64,000 bases of DNA from contig OY763325.1 in the NCBI GenBank assembly GCA_963667315.1, positions 1,550,001 through 1,614,000 of the forward strand. The letters run 5' to 3'. Shown here piece after piece: positions 37,557-45,624 of the stretch (its first letter is position 1; the number at the start of each line of letters is the position of its first letter). Source of the stretch: DAINPP01 sp963667315. Lineage in GTDB: Bacteria > Thermotogota > Thermotogae > MWEM01. The notes beneath the pieces are model-generated. The model was not told the origin of the DNA and did not search any database. It worked only from the letters and a program-made list of their open reading frames with translations. Both the position numbers and the translations under genes were made by a program.

Positions 37557-38490
37557 GATAACCCTCCATTGAAAGCTTCTTCAGACGTTCAAGACTCATA
37601 CTGCCGATAACCGTTTCCTTTCGTTTGACTAAAACCGAATCGGTATCGGAAGAAAGTAATCGAATGAATACCTCTCTCAGATCAGTAGAGACATCAACAA
37701 AAGATGCAGATTCAACCCGAGTGTCTTCCACAAAATCGCCGACTCTCAACATTGAAAGCCTGCTGAGTATTCTTTCACTCCCAAAAAAACTTTTAACAAA
37801 GTCATTTTTCGGACGGCTGAGAATATTCAACGGTGAATCAAATTGAACGAGTTTCCCTTCATCCATGATGGCGATTAAATCACCCATTTTCAAAGCCTCT
37901 TCCATATCATGTGTGACGAAAACGACGGTTTTCTTTAGCTCTCTTTGAATTTTCAGGAAGGCATCCTGCAACAGCGACCTGTTGATGGGATCAACAGCAC
38001 CGAAAGGTTCATCCATCAGCAAAATAGGCGGATCTCCTGCCAGAGCTCTGGCAACCCCTATTCGCTGAGCTTCTCCTCCTGACAGTTCATAAACTTTTTT
38101 TGAGGCATATTCAGAAGGATCCAACCCAACGAGAATCAGCATCTCATTCACACGTCTTTGAATCTTTTTCTTTTCCCATTTTAACAATCGCGGAATGACC
38201 CCTATATTTTTTGCCACCGTCATATGCGGAAATAGGCCGACTGTTTGGATCACATAACCGATACGTCGTCTTAATTCCGTCACCTTAAGTTCGAGAACAT
38301 TCTCTTCATCGATGAAAATCTGTCCGGAGGATGGCGTATGCAGGCGATTGATCGTTCTGAGTGTCGTCGTCTTTCCACACCCGGAAGGACCTATCAAAAC
38401 ACAGAATTTATGGCTCGGTATAGTCAGTGAAACATCATTCACGGCCCATTTATCCTCAAATCTTTTCGAAAGGTTTTTAATCTCTATCAA
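37549..38490 (-). CDS. Osmoprotectant-type ABC ATPase (OpuCA/YehX-like)
   Basis: 313 residues. Walker A is GPSGCGKTT, signature LSGGEAQRIG, Walker B LLMDEPFGAVD. The C-terminal part (about 245-310) looks like a single CBS-type module, as in quaternary-amine transporter ATPases, where CBS modules sense ionic strength. It lies between the two permease genes. Confidence 0.87.
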   Translation of the reverse strand: MIEIKNLSKRFEDKWAVNDVSLTIPSHKFCVLIGPSGCGKTTTLRTINRLHTPSSGQIFIDEENVLELKVTELRRRIGYVIQTVGLFPHMTVAKNIGVIPRLLKWEKKKIQRRVNEMLILVGLDPSEYASKKVYELSGGEAQRIGVARALAGDPPILLMDEPFGAVDPINRSLLQDAFLKIQRELKKTVVFVTHDMEEALKMGDLIAIMDEGKLVQFDSPLNILSRPKNDFVKSFFGSERILSRLSMLRVGDFVEDTRVESASFVDVSTDLREVFIRLLSSDTDSVLVKRKETVIGSMSLERLKKLSMEGYHE

Positions 38491-38513
38491 TCAAATCAAC
38501 TCCATTTAAAACG

Positions 38514-39689
38514 TCACTCGACTTCCGGAATAAGCAACATGCGTTTTAATAACTTGTATATAAAATTCATACCTGAATCAATCACTATTGCCAAAACGAT
38601 AATAGGGATAGCCCCAAGAACGATTAAAGCCATCGCTCCCTGGCCGAGACCGTTGAAAATAAAGACACCAAGTCCTCCCGCACCGATCAAAGCCGCCATC
38701 GTTGTATTTCCTGTTATCTGCACCATTGCCGTTCTGATTCCCGTTATGATCACCGGGAAGGCAAGAAGTAATTCAGCTTTGAAAAAACGCTGTACAGGCG
38801 TCATCCCCATTCCCCTTGCCGCATCAATGATGCCCTTCTCTACCTGCTTCAAGGCCGTGTAAGTATTCTGAACGATCGGTAACAGAGAATACAGCGTCAG
38901 GGCAATAATGGCAGGTGTTATACCGGTTCCCCTCACACCAAGCGTTTTAAAAAACGCTATTCCGGAAAGAAAGGTCAAGGGGGGAATCAAAAACCCGAAA
39001 AGTGAAAGACTCGGGATCGTCTGAACAATCTTCACAAACGGTAATATGATCTTTTCAACCGTTTTATTTCTCGTTGCGGCTATCGCAAGCGGAAGCCCTA
39101 TCAGGATCCCATAACCGACCGAAGAAAAGGCTATTTTCAGATGATTGAAAAACTCCCTAATAAAACGTTCTCTATTTGTATCGAACTCCTTATAAAGTGC
39201 CGTATCAACCAACAATTCATTATTGACAACATAGATGATAAACACGGTAAACAATAGAAACATAAACGGTGTCAGCCATTTATAAACGTTGAACAGCACT
39301 CTCATATAAAAAAGAAAGATATAGAGGACTAAAAAAGAAAGCCAAAAGCCGCTTTTGAACGAAATTCTCTGTAAAAACAGTCCTTCATCAGAAGATGCCC
39401 TGATCAAATTCAGTGTGATCAAAACAAAGCTTAAAAACCACAGAAGAGCTAAAAAAACAGATATTAGCTGTAACCCTCTCTTTGATGAAAAGCCGGTCAA
39501 AATGACAGACAAAAGGATTCCAATCAATAACACCGAAAGAAGCGGAGCAGCTTGAAGAAGACTTATGGCAGTTCCCGGCATTAAACGACTCGGATTGACT
39601 GAAAAAACGGGTAAAACAGCAGAACAAAGAAAACCAATAACAAACCCTGTCATTAAGACAGGGTTTATTATTTTCAACTTGAACAGCAT
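38514..39689 (-). CDS. Osmoprotectant-type ABC permease with N-terminal membrane extension
   Basis: 391 residues, longer than the partner permease. About five extra hydrophobic segments precede the permease domain (from about residue 180), whose EAA-type block is IIDAARGMGMTPVQRFFKAEL. YehY-type permeases show a similar extension. The ATG follows the TAA of the binding protein directly, with no ribosome site of its own, so translation depends on coupling. Confidence 0.83.
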   Translation of the reverse strand: MLFKLKIINPVLMTGFVIGFLCSAVLPVFSVNPSRLMPGTAISLLQAAPLLSVLLIGILLSVILTGFSSKRGLQLISVFLALLWFLSFVLITLNLIRASSDEGLFLQRISFKSGFWLSFLVLYIFLFYMRVLFNVYKWLTPFMFLLFTVFIIYVVNNELLVDTALYKEFDTNRERFIREFFNHLKIAFSSVGYGILIGLPLAIAATRNKTVEKIILPFVKIVQTIPSLSLFGFLIPPLTFLSGIAFFKTLGVRGTGITPAIIALTLYSLLPIVQNTYTALKQVEKGIIDAARGMGMTPVQRFFKAELLLAFPVIITGIRTAMVQITGNTTMAALIGAGGLGVFIFNGLGQGAMALIVLGAIPIIVLAIVIDSGMNFIYKLLKRMLLIPEVE

Positions 39690-40595
39690 TTATTTAATAA
39701 AACCATTTTCCAGCAAATAAGCCTCTGCTACATCAATGGCTGCCCTTCCTTCCAATGCAATCCTCGAATTCAACGTCTGAAGTGTGACCAGGTCAAGTGA
39801 TTCAAAAACCGGTTTAAGAAGTTCTTCAATCTGTGGATATTCCGTCAATATATTTTCTCTGACAAGTGGTGCCGGTTCATAAACAGGTTGAACCCCCAAC
39901 GTATCTTCAAGTACAACGAGTCCCAGTGCCGGAAGTGCCCCATCTGTTCCGTACGCCATCGCTGTATTCACACCATCCGTACCGATTGCTGCGGCTCTTT
40001 CGGTTTGTGCGGTATTTCCACCGGCAAACGTGAGGATTTGTTCATTCTTCAACTTAAAACCATAGGCCTTTTCAAATGCGGGAAGCGAATCCGGTCTCGT
40101 TACAAATTCTTCCGAACAGGCAATCTTGATGTACCCGCCAGTGTTGATATGGTCGGCAAAATCCTGTAGAGAAACGATATTATACATATCGGCTACAACT
40201 TTCCTGATGGCAATCGCCCATGTGTTGTTCGCCTTTGCCGGGGTTAGCCAGACAATTTTATTTGCCTCATAATCAAGTTCTTTTACCTTCTCATACCCTT
40301 TTCGCGCATTTTTCCAGATTGAAGGGTCTATCCCTTCAAAGAAAAAACCACCGTTACCGGTATAATCAGGATAAATGTCAATTTCTCCCGCTTTTATGGC
40401 AGCACGCACAACACTCGTTGTACCAAATTCCGTTCGATTCTCTGCGGAAATGCCATTTCGCTCAAGCATCAGATAAATCATATTTCCAAGTAATGCGCCT
40501 TCAGTATCTATCTTCGACGCCACAACAACTGTTGATGCGGCAAAAGATAAACCGAAAACACTAATCAGCAACACGAAAAACAAAAACTTTTTCAT
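39690..40595 (-). CDS. Osmoprotectant-type binding protein (OsmF/OpuCC-like)
   Basis: 301 residues from the ATG at 40595, preceded by AGGAGG; the frame extends 24 codons further but without support. Signal peptide of about 19 residues (ending SFA), no lipobox. OpuAC-type features: SKIDTEGALLGNMIYLMLERNG, AIKAGEIDIYPDYTGNGG and MAYGTDGAL. First gene of the operon, behind a consensus promoter. Confidence 0.87.
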   Translation of the reverse strand: MKKFLFFVLLISVFGLSFAASTVVVASKIDTEGALLGNMIYLMLERNGISAENRTEFGTTSVVRAAIKAGEIDIYPDYTGNGGFFFEGIDPSIWKNARKGYEKVKELDYEANKIVWLTPAKANNTWAIAIRKVVADMYNIVSLQDFADHINTGGYIKIACSEEFVTRPDSLPAFEKAYGFKLKNEQILTFAGGNTAQTERAAAIGTDGVNTAMAYGTDGALPALGLVVLEDTLGVQPVYEPAPLVRENILTEYPQIEELLKPVFESLDLVTLQTLNSRIALEGRAAIDVAEAYLLENGFIK

Positions 40596-40695
40596 AGCAT
40601 CCTCCTTTAATATTGGGGTATATTGTTTTGTCGAAAAAAAAGAACCAATTATTTCTTTTTTTAACAATGTTATTCAAATTTCAGCACTCGAGAAT

Positions 40696-40724
40696 ATTAT
40701 ACTTTTATATCCAAGTATTGTCAA
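40696..40724 (-). promoter_or_regulatory. Consensus sigma-70 promoter of the OpuC-phr operon
   Basis: On the minus strand TTGACA (40719-40724), exactly 17 bases, TATAAT (40696-40701). It is a full consensus match with an approximately 95-base leader before the ATG. The remaining bases up to 40867 are A/T-rich without other features. Confidence 0.88.
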
Positions 40725-40867
40725 GGGGGATTTTCTTATTATCTTCAAAAAAAGAAAGATTTAAAAATTTGATTTTAAAAGATGAGACAAAAAAATAATC
40801 AGGGACCACTGAAAAACAAAAAAAATCCCCGCTGTTGGTTTATTAAATAATATTTCTTTTAAAATTT

Positions 40868-42907
40868 TTAAGAATGATATGAATTGAAAAGCTTTAATAA
40901 TTCAGGGCAGATGAAGGCATCCACTAATTCTTTTTTATACATGAAATCGATACAATTTCTCAGATCTTCCACCGCTTCGTCATAATTCATTCGATTTCTG
41001 TATGGTCTGTTTGTTGTCATCGCATCAAAACTATCCGCAATCGAAATAATCTGAGATTCTATAGGGATTTGCTCGCCTTTTAAACCATCCGGATAACCCG
41101 AACCGTTATAACGCTCATGATGATGCCTGACGATATCAGCTATCTCTTTCATCCCTTCGGTTTCACGCAATATCTCTTCACCTTTTTCAGAATGTTTCAT
41201 AATCTCCTGAAATTCTCTGTTCGTCAAAGTTGTTACCTTGTTCAGAATATTTCGCGGAATAAATATCTTCCCAACATCGTGAACCAGACTTGCCCAGTAA
41301 ATTTTATTCGTCATTTCCTTGGCATAGCCCAGACGGCTCGAAAGCATTGAGGCATAAGCGGCAACCCTTTCAGAATGACCTCTGGTATATTCATCATAAT
41401 ATTCAAGGGCTTTGACAAGAGAAAGAACGATATTCGTTTGAAAACGTTCCTTGTTCTCTGAATTCTTTTTTAACTCAAGGAATGAAGCGGCAATTCCCGA
41501 AATCGAACTGATTATCGCTTTGGTTTCCTCTGAAAATTCCAGCTCATTTTCTTTCGCAATGTCGAGTGAAAGATTCCCGGAAAATTCGCCATCAATATAA
41601 AAAGGGGCAACTAATGATTGTTTAAACGGTTTTACACCTTTTCGTAGAATATCGGCATCCGCCTTTGAAAAATCATGATCGTATTGATCATACAGATGAT
41701 CGATGATCTGAACTTCCTGTTTCAGGTACATGTTATCCGCTTTCAAACGAAGTGTTTTCAATGTGTCAAGATCATAGCCTTCAGCGGCAACAAACTTCCA
41801 CTCTCCATTTCTGATGAGCGAAACCGAACCATAATCAGCTTCTTTGATGATCGAAACGGTATTTTTCAAAAATATTGCCAAAAATCCCTCTTCATCAAGA
41901 TCTCTGACACCCAGTGCACCCGAAATACCGATCAGATTCTCGAATTTATTCAACGTTTCCTTCAATATTTCATTTGATTTTTTTAATTCAGCATAAGTTT
42001 GTTCAACTTTATACTCTGCAAGGTCCAACTGCGTCGATTTGGCCGCGATCTCATCGCTCGTTTTCTTTAACCCCTTTCTCAGATAATTGATGCTGTAAAG
42101 AAAGAAAAAGAAAACAGCGATGCATAAGATAATGATATAGTATAAATAGGGATTATCAACATATTCTTTGTTATGAAGATATTTATTCATTGTTTGATAA
42201 AAGAAAGAAGAAGAGTCATCCTTCATTTCGGCTAACGTTCGATCAACAATCTCAATCAGTTCTGCGGTGGATTCGGTTCCTTTGGTAAAGCCATAGCGAA
42301 TATCCGACGGATTCACAACGATTGGGGTTGCCTTTATCTTGTAATCGGCGGCATTTATTGCAGCAAACAAACTGTCTACAACGCCGGCTTCCGCTTCATT
42401 CTCATGAACAGCCTGTAGAACTTCGGGATAGTTGTCTTTTTCGATGTAATCAATTTCTATATTCAACGTATCAAATATTCTTTTGATGCCATACTCACCG
42501 ATATAATTAACGGCATTTTTTGCCACAGCCACCTTTTTACCCGCAAGTTCCAGCAAGGAAATAAATTCAGAAGATTCTGGAACGTAAACCGTTCCATATG
42601 AAGACAGGATATGCTCATCGTTGAAATCGAAAATCTCAGCCCTTTCGGCAGAATATACAATCCCGGGCAGTACATCAATTTCACCTTTCAGCAACATTTC
42701 CTGGAGTTTTGGAAATTCATCCAGAACAAATTCTACTTCCACTTTATTTTTTGATCCTATTTCTCTGATTATATCAATAAAAATCCCTTTAAAAGTTTCA
42801 TCCTCAAAATAACAAACGGGTTTTGCCTGAAACACCCCCACCCGAAAAGCAAAAAGATTTATTGAAAGCATCAGGATTAAAATTGTAAGTAAGATTGATT
42901 TATTCAT
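40868..42907 (-). CDS. Periplasmic-sensor HD-GYP c-di-GMP phosphodiesterase
   Basis: 679 residues from the ATG at 42907 (AAGGAG six bases upstream). Signal peptide, then a solute-binding family 3 sensor domain (about 20-240), one membrane helix (about 257-275), a coiled coil, a GAF-type domain (about 330-475) and a C-terminal HD-GYP domain (HD at 543-544, HHHERYNGSGYPDG at about 595-608). It should degrade c-di-GMP in response to a periplasmic ligand, perhaps an amino acid. It is divergent from a pilin cassette and counterpart to the two cyclases at 31.6-33.7 kb. Confidence 0.9.
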   Translation of the reverse strand: MNKSILLTILILMLSINLFAFRVGVFQAKPVCYFEDETFKGIFIDIIREIGSKNKVEVEFVLDEFPKLQEMLLKGEIDVLPGIVYSAERAEIFDFNDEHILSSYGTVYVPESSEFISLLELAGKKVAVAKNAVNYIGEYGIKRIFDTLNIEIDYIEKDNYPEVLQAVHENEAEAGVVDSLFAAINAADYKIKATPIVVNPSDIRYGFTKGTESTAELIEIVDRTLAEMKDDSSSFFYQTMNKYLHNKEYVDNPYLYYIIILCIAVFFFFLYSINYLRKGLKKTSDEIAAKSTQLDLAEYKVEQTYAELKKSNEILKETLNKFENLIGISGALGVRDLDEEGFLAIFLKNTVSIIKEADYGSVSLIRNGEWKFVAAEGYDLDTLKTLRLKADNMYLKQEVQIIDHLYDQYDHDFSKADADILRKGVKPFKQSLVAPFYIDGEFSGNLSLDIAKENELEFSEETKAIISSISGIAASFLELKKNSENKERFQTNIVLSLVKALEYYDEYTRGHSERVAAYASMLSSRLGYAKEMTNKIYWASLVHDVGKIFIPRNILNKVTTLTNREFQEIMKHSEKGEEILRETEGMKEIADIVRHHHERYNGSGYPDGLKGEQIPIESQIISIADSFDAMTTNRPYRNRMNYDEAVEDLRNCIDFMYKKELVDAFICPELLKLFNSYHS

Positions 42908-43000
42908 TACGCTCTCCTTATTTTGAATTGACATTCAATTTCCACTGAATAAATAAAGATGTGGTGAAAAAATGTTCGAGCTATCGAGAACGATAAATTA

Positions 43001-43078
43001 CATTATAACACTTTAATATTCATTGACCGCAAAACCAAGGATAATATTCTGAATTGCCTCTACAGCATTATAACACTT
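43001..43078 (-). promoter_or_regulatory. Tandem extended -10 promoters of the HD-GYP gene
   Basis: CATTATAACACTT occurs at 43001-43013 and 43066-43078. On the minus strand each reads AAGTGTTATAATG, with TG-n-TATAAT. Both point to the HD-GYP gene, 94 and 159 bp away. The rest of this 365-base gap holds a TATAAT at 43205-43210 facing the pilin genes. Confidence 0.55.
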
Positions 43079-43272
43079 CGATTGCGTTAAATTGATTACA
43101 TTTCATATACAGTATATGTTCTATATAGATAACAGCCTAATCCTTTTTGGGCTAACAATCACAACAAATAAATTAGTTACCGTTAAAACTATGGCTAATG
43201 ATGATATAATGACCCGAATAAATCCGACTATAATTAAAGAACAATTTATTCTGTTATGTGAAGGGAGAGAAG

Positions 43273-43647
43273 ATGAAAAAAAGACGTGGAGAGACCTTGG
43301 TTGAAGTCCTCATTGCTTTTGTTATTATTTTGATAGCCATTTCCATATCTGTTATCGCTTCTACGGCGATCATTAATCTGAGAACAAAAGCAAAGATAAA
43401 ATCAGACATCTATGATATCGTTTACTCGCAGGCTGAAGAGCAGTTAAGTACATCTACTATCCTTGCAAACAGTACGATAACGAGAAACGACATCGTGTAT
43501 AGGATTGAAACGACTGTTAACTCAGCTTTCCCGTTTTTCAATCAAATCAGTCATGTTGCAACAGCCGCCACAATATCAGTATCACCTGTGAATGTAAAAG
43601 ATGCTGAAAAATATGAAATCAAAATGTTTGTTTTCCCTAAACAATAA
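43273..43647 (+). CDS. Minor prepilin, PilV/GspI-like, cassette 2
   Basis: 124 residues from the ATG at 43273 (AAGGGAG upstream). Prepilin signature RRGETLVEVLIAFVIIL, with Gly before the cleavage site and Glu at +5, then a helix and a short beta-rich domain ending in a VFPKQ-type motif similar to VIPKQ/VIPKN at the ends of the PilV-like proteins of cassettes 3 and 4. First gene of a five-gene plus-strand cassette. Confidence 0.8.
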   Translation: MKKRRGETLVEVLIAFVIILIAISISVIASTAIINLRTKAKIKSDIYDIVYSQAEEQLSTSTILANSTITRNDIVYRIETTVNSAFPFFNQISHVATAATISVSPVNVKDAEKYEIKMFVFPKQ

Positions 43648-43657
43648 AGGAGTTGCA

Positions 43658-44158
43658 ATGAAAAGAAAGGGTTTTACATTGATTGAAATGCTAATCGTTA
43701 TTTTAATTATTATGACTTTAAGTGCTGTTTCGATGCCTGTCATTATACAATCTGTTATACGAATTGAAAAAGAGGCTAGTATTGAAAGCGCTGCGTTAGC
43801 ACTTAGGCAATTTTACATAGATGCCCGTTCCAAAAGTCTTCAAAGTGAAAGTGCCTATCATCTAACGATATTTGATGACAAAAAAAGCATGAGATTTACT
43901 GAAGATGCTTCTCCAATCAGCAGAACAATAAATTTTACAATTCCTTCTGGAATAAGAAGCAATGTCATATTAGAACAATCTCCTGAAGCAACATACAGCT
44001 ATATTTTGGGAATCTTTGTAAAAAAAGAGAATAACAGATATATCCCTGTGAACACACCATATTCAATGACAATCAACATCAACGGTGAACCTGAAGCAAC
44101 TGTAACGATTGACAAAGGGTACCCAAAGTTTGAAATCATGGAAGGAAGCGGTTCATGA
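43658..44158 (+). CDS. Minor prepilin, GspH/FimT-like, cassette 2
   Basis: 166 residues from the ATG at 43658, preceded by AAAGGAG; a longer frame from 43601 overlaps the previous gene and is not supported. KGFTLIEMLIVILIIM is a canonical type IV prepilin N-terminus. The beta-rich C-terminal domain is like GspH/FimT. It overlaps the next gene by four bases. Confidence 0.82.
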   Translation: MKRKGFTLIEMLIVILIIMTLSAVSMPVIIQSVIRIEKEASIESAALALRQFYIDARSKSLQSESAYHLTIFDDKKSMRFTEDASPISRTINFTIPSGIRSNVILEQSPEATYSYILGIFVKKENNRYIPVNTPYSMTININGEPEATVTIDKGYPKFEIMEGSGS

Positions 44159-45120
44159 TGAAAAAAAGATCAGGAATGACATTCGTTGAAATGATTGTTG
44201 TAATGGTAATCCTCTCTTTGTTTGTCATGGTCGCCGTCAATGTCTTTAAAATGACATTTGATGCTTATCAGTTTAACAGAAAAGTTGCCGCTCAGCTTTA
44301 TGCTCAATCCAACGTGGATAATGTCTTTTCAACGATTGAAAAAGAATTGTTGTACGCAGGAAGTATGTCTGAGGTTATAAATGGACTCCCACAGTTTAAG
44401 GGAAGAGACTATTTTAAGATATCCGGACCATCCAAATCGGTTTCGATCAATTCAATTTATGGACTTGCCGAGAAAGTTATCATCACAAAAAAATATATCG
44501 ATTATTATGATTCTGACACAAATATAAGCGTTTATGAATCCGATACCAATAACGCAACGGATAATAAAAACAAGACCTATTTCGCACTTTTCGAAGCTGA
44601 ATTCCCAAAAGCAGAAGCAGGCAATTATAAATGGAGTATCGAATTTGATGATGTTCAAAATACCAATTCAGCAACAATCATAAACATCACCCATGCGAAT
44701 CAGGCATCTGTTACTTTTAAAAATGGAGATACTGCAACAGCGGTTCAGATTACCGCATCGGATACTAGTAATACCGGAATTGCACCGATAGATTTAGCCA
44801 CGTATATTTCACCATTCTTATACGAAAACGCTTTGGAATCAGGTATCCCTATCGCATTCTCTGATAATAACGGTTCAGAAACGCTTTGGCATGGTGAGAT
44901 GATTTACAACAGCACCTTAACCTTGGTGGCTTCAGATATAGTCCTTCAAAAATATATTCCAACTATTGCATCATTTTATACAATAATCTTGATGGACAAC
45001 GTTGATTCCTTTGAAGCAACAGAGAACAACGATATCTTCACAGCTACATTGACATACTTGATACCGGATATAAAAAATGCCAGTCCTGTTACAATCAGCA
45101 GGAAATTCTTAAAACCTTAA
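44155..45120 (+). CDS. Minor prepilin, GspJ/PilW-like, cassette 2
   Basis: 321 residues. SGMTFVEMIVVMVIL prepilin N-terminus, then a large extracellular domain, as in PilW/GspJ. The ATGA overlap with the previous gene shows coupling. Confidence 0.8.
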   Translation: MMKKRSGMTFVEMIVVMVILSLFVMVAVNVFKMTFDAYQFNRKVAAQLYAQSNVDNVFSTIEKELLYAGSMSEVINGLPQFKGRDYFKISGPSKSVSINSIYGLAEKVIITKKYIDYYDSDTNISVYESDTNNATDNKNKTYFALFEAEFPKAEAGNYKWSIEFDDVQNTNSATIINITHANQASVTFKNGDTATAVQITASDTSNTGIAPIDLATYISPFLYENALESGIPIAFSDNNGSETLWHGEMIYNSTLTLVASDIVLQKYIPTIASFYTIILMDNVDSFEATENNDIFTATLTYLIPDIKNASPVTISRKFLKP

Positions 45121-45135
45121 GTTTGGTGATAAATA

Positions 45136-45597
45136 ATGACGATAAAAAAGAGAGATGGGTTAATGAGCATCGGAATAGCGGTTATGTTACTTATATTTAC
45201 AATAATAGCAGCAACCGTCATATCAAATATTTCTTCCAATTTGATTAAAAATATTTCAGAGATGGATGTGGGAAAGGAAGAACAGTACAGAAGAATAGTT
45301 ATCATGTCTTTAAAAAATGCAATTAAGGATGCAAATTATACTGGACTTGGAATCATGGATCACGCAACTGTCAATTTTGTATACGCTGTTTCAGAAGGAT
45401 TAGCAAAAAACAAATCCGGTGGACTCGTAATTGATTATCCTGCTTCAGCAACTTTGATATCCACAGATACTGAGATCGGAAAGGCGACAACGCTATATTT
45501 TTTTGAGGTTTATACAGAACCCTCTTTGAGTACAACGGGGAACGCAACAGAGTCATATGGTATTATTTTACAAATAGCAACGACAACCACACCATAA
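45136..45597 (+). CDS. PilX/GspK-like minor pilin, cassette 2
   Basis: 153 residues with one N-terminal helix (about 8-30) but no clear G/F...E prepilin site, as is common for PilX-like proteins. A helical region and a small beta domain follow. Its position between PilW-like and propeller genes matches PilX in pilVWX-pilY1 operons. Confidence 0.65.
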   Translation: MTIKKRDGLMSIGIAVMLLIFTIIAATVISNISSNLIKNISEMDVGKEEQYRRIVIMSLKNAIKDANYTGLGIMDHATVNFVYAVSEGLAKNKSGGLVIDYPASATLISTDTEIGKATTLYFFEVYTEPSLSTTGNATESYGIILQIATTTTP

Positions 45598-45624
45598 TAC
45601 AAAATATAAAAGGAGCTGATTCTT

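Noticed and set aside
43092..43304. A 70-codon plus-strand frame before cassette 2
   Set aside because: It overlaps the promoter region and the start of the PilV-like gene in another frame, has no ribosome site and looks non-coding.
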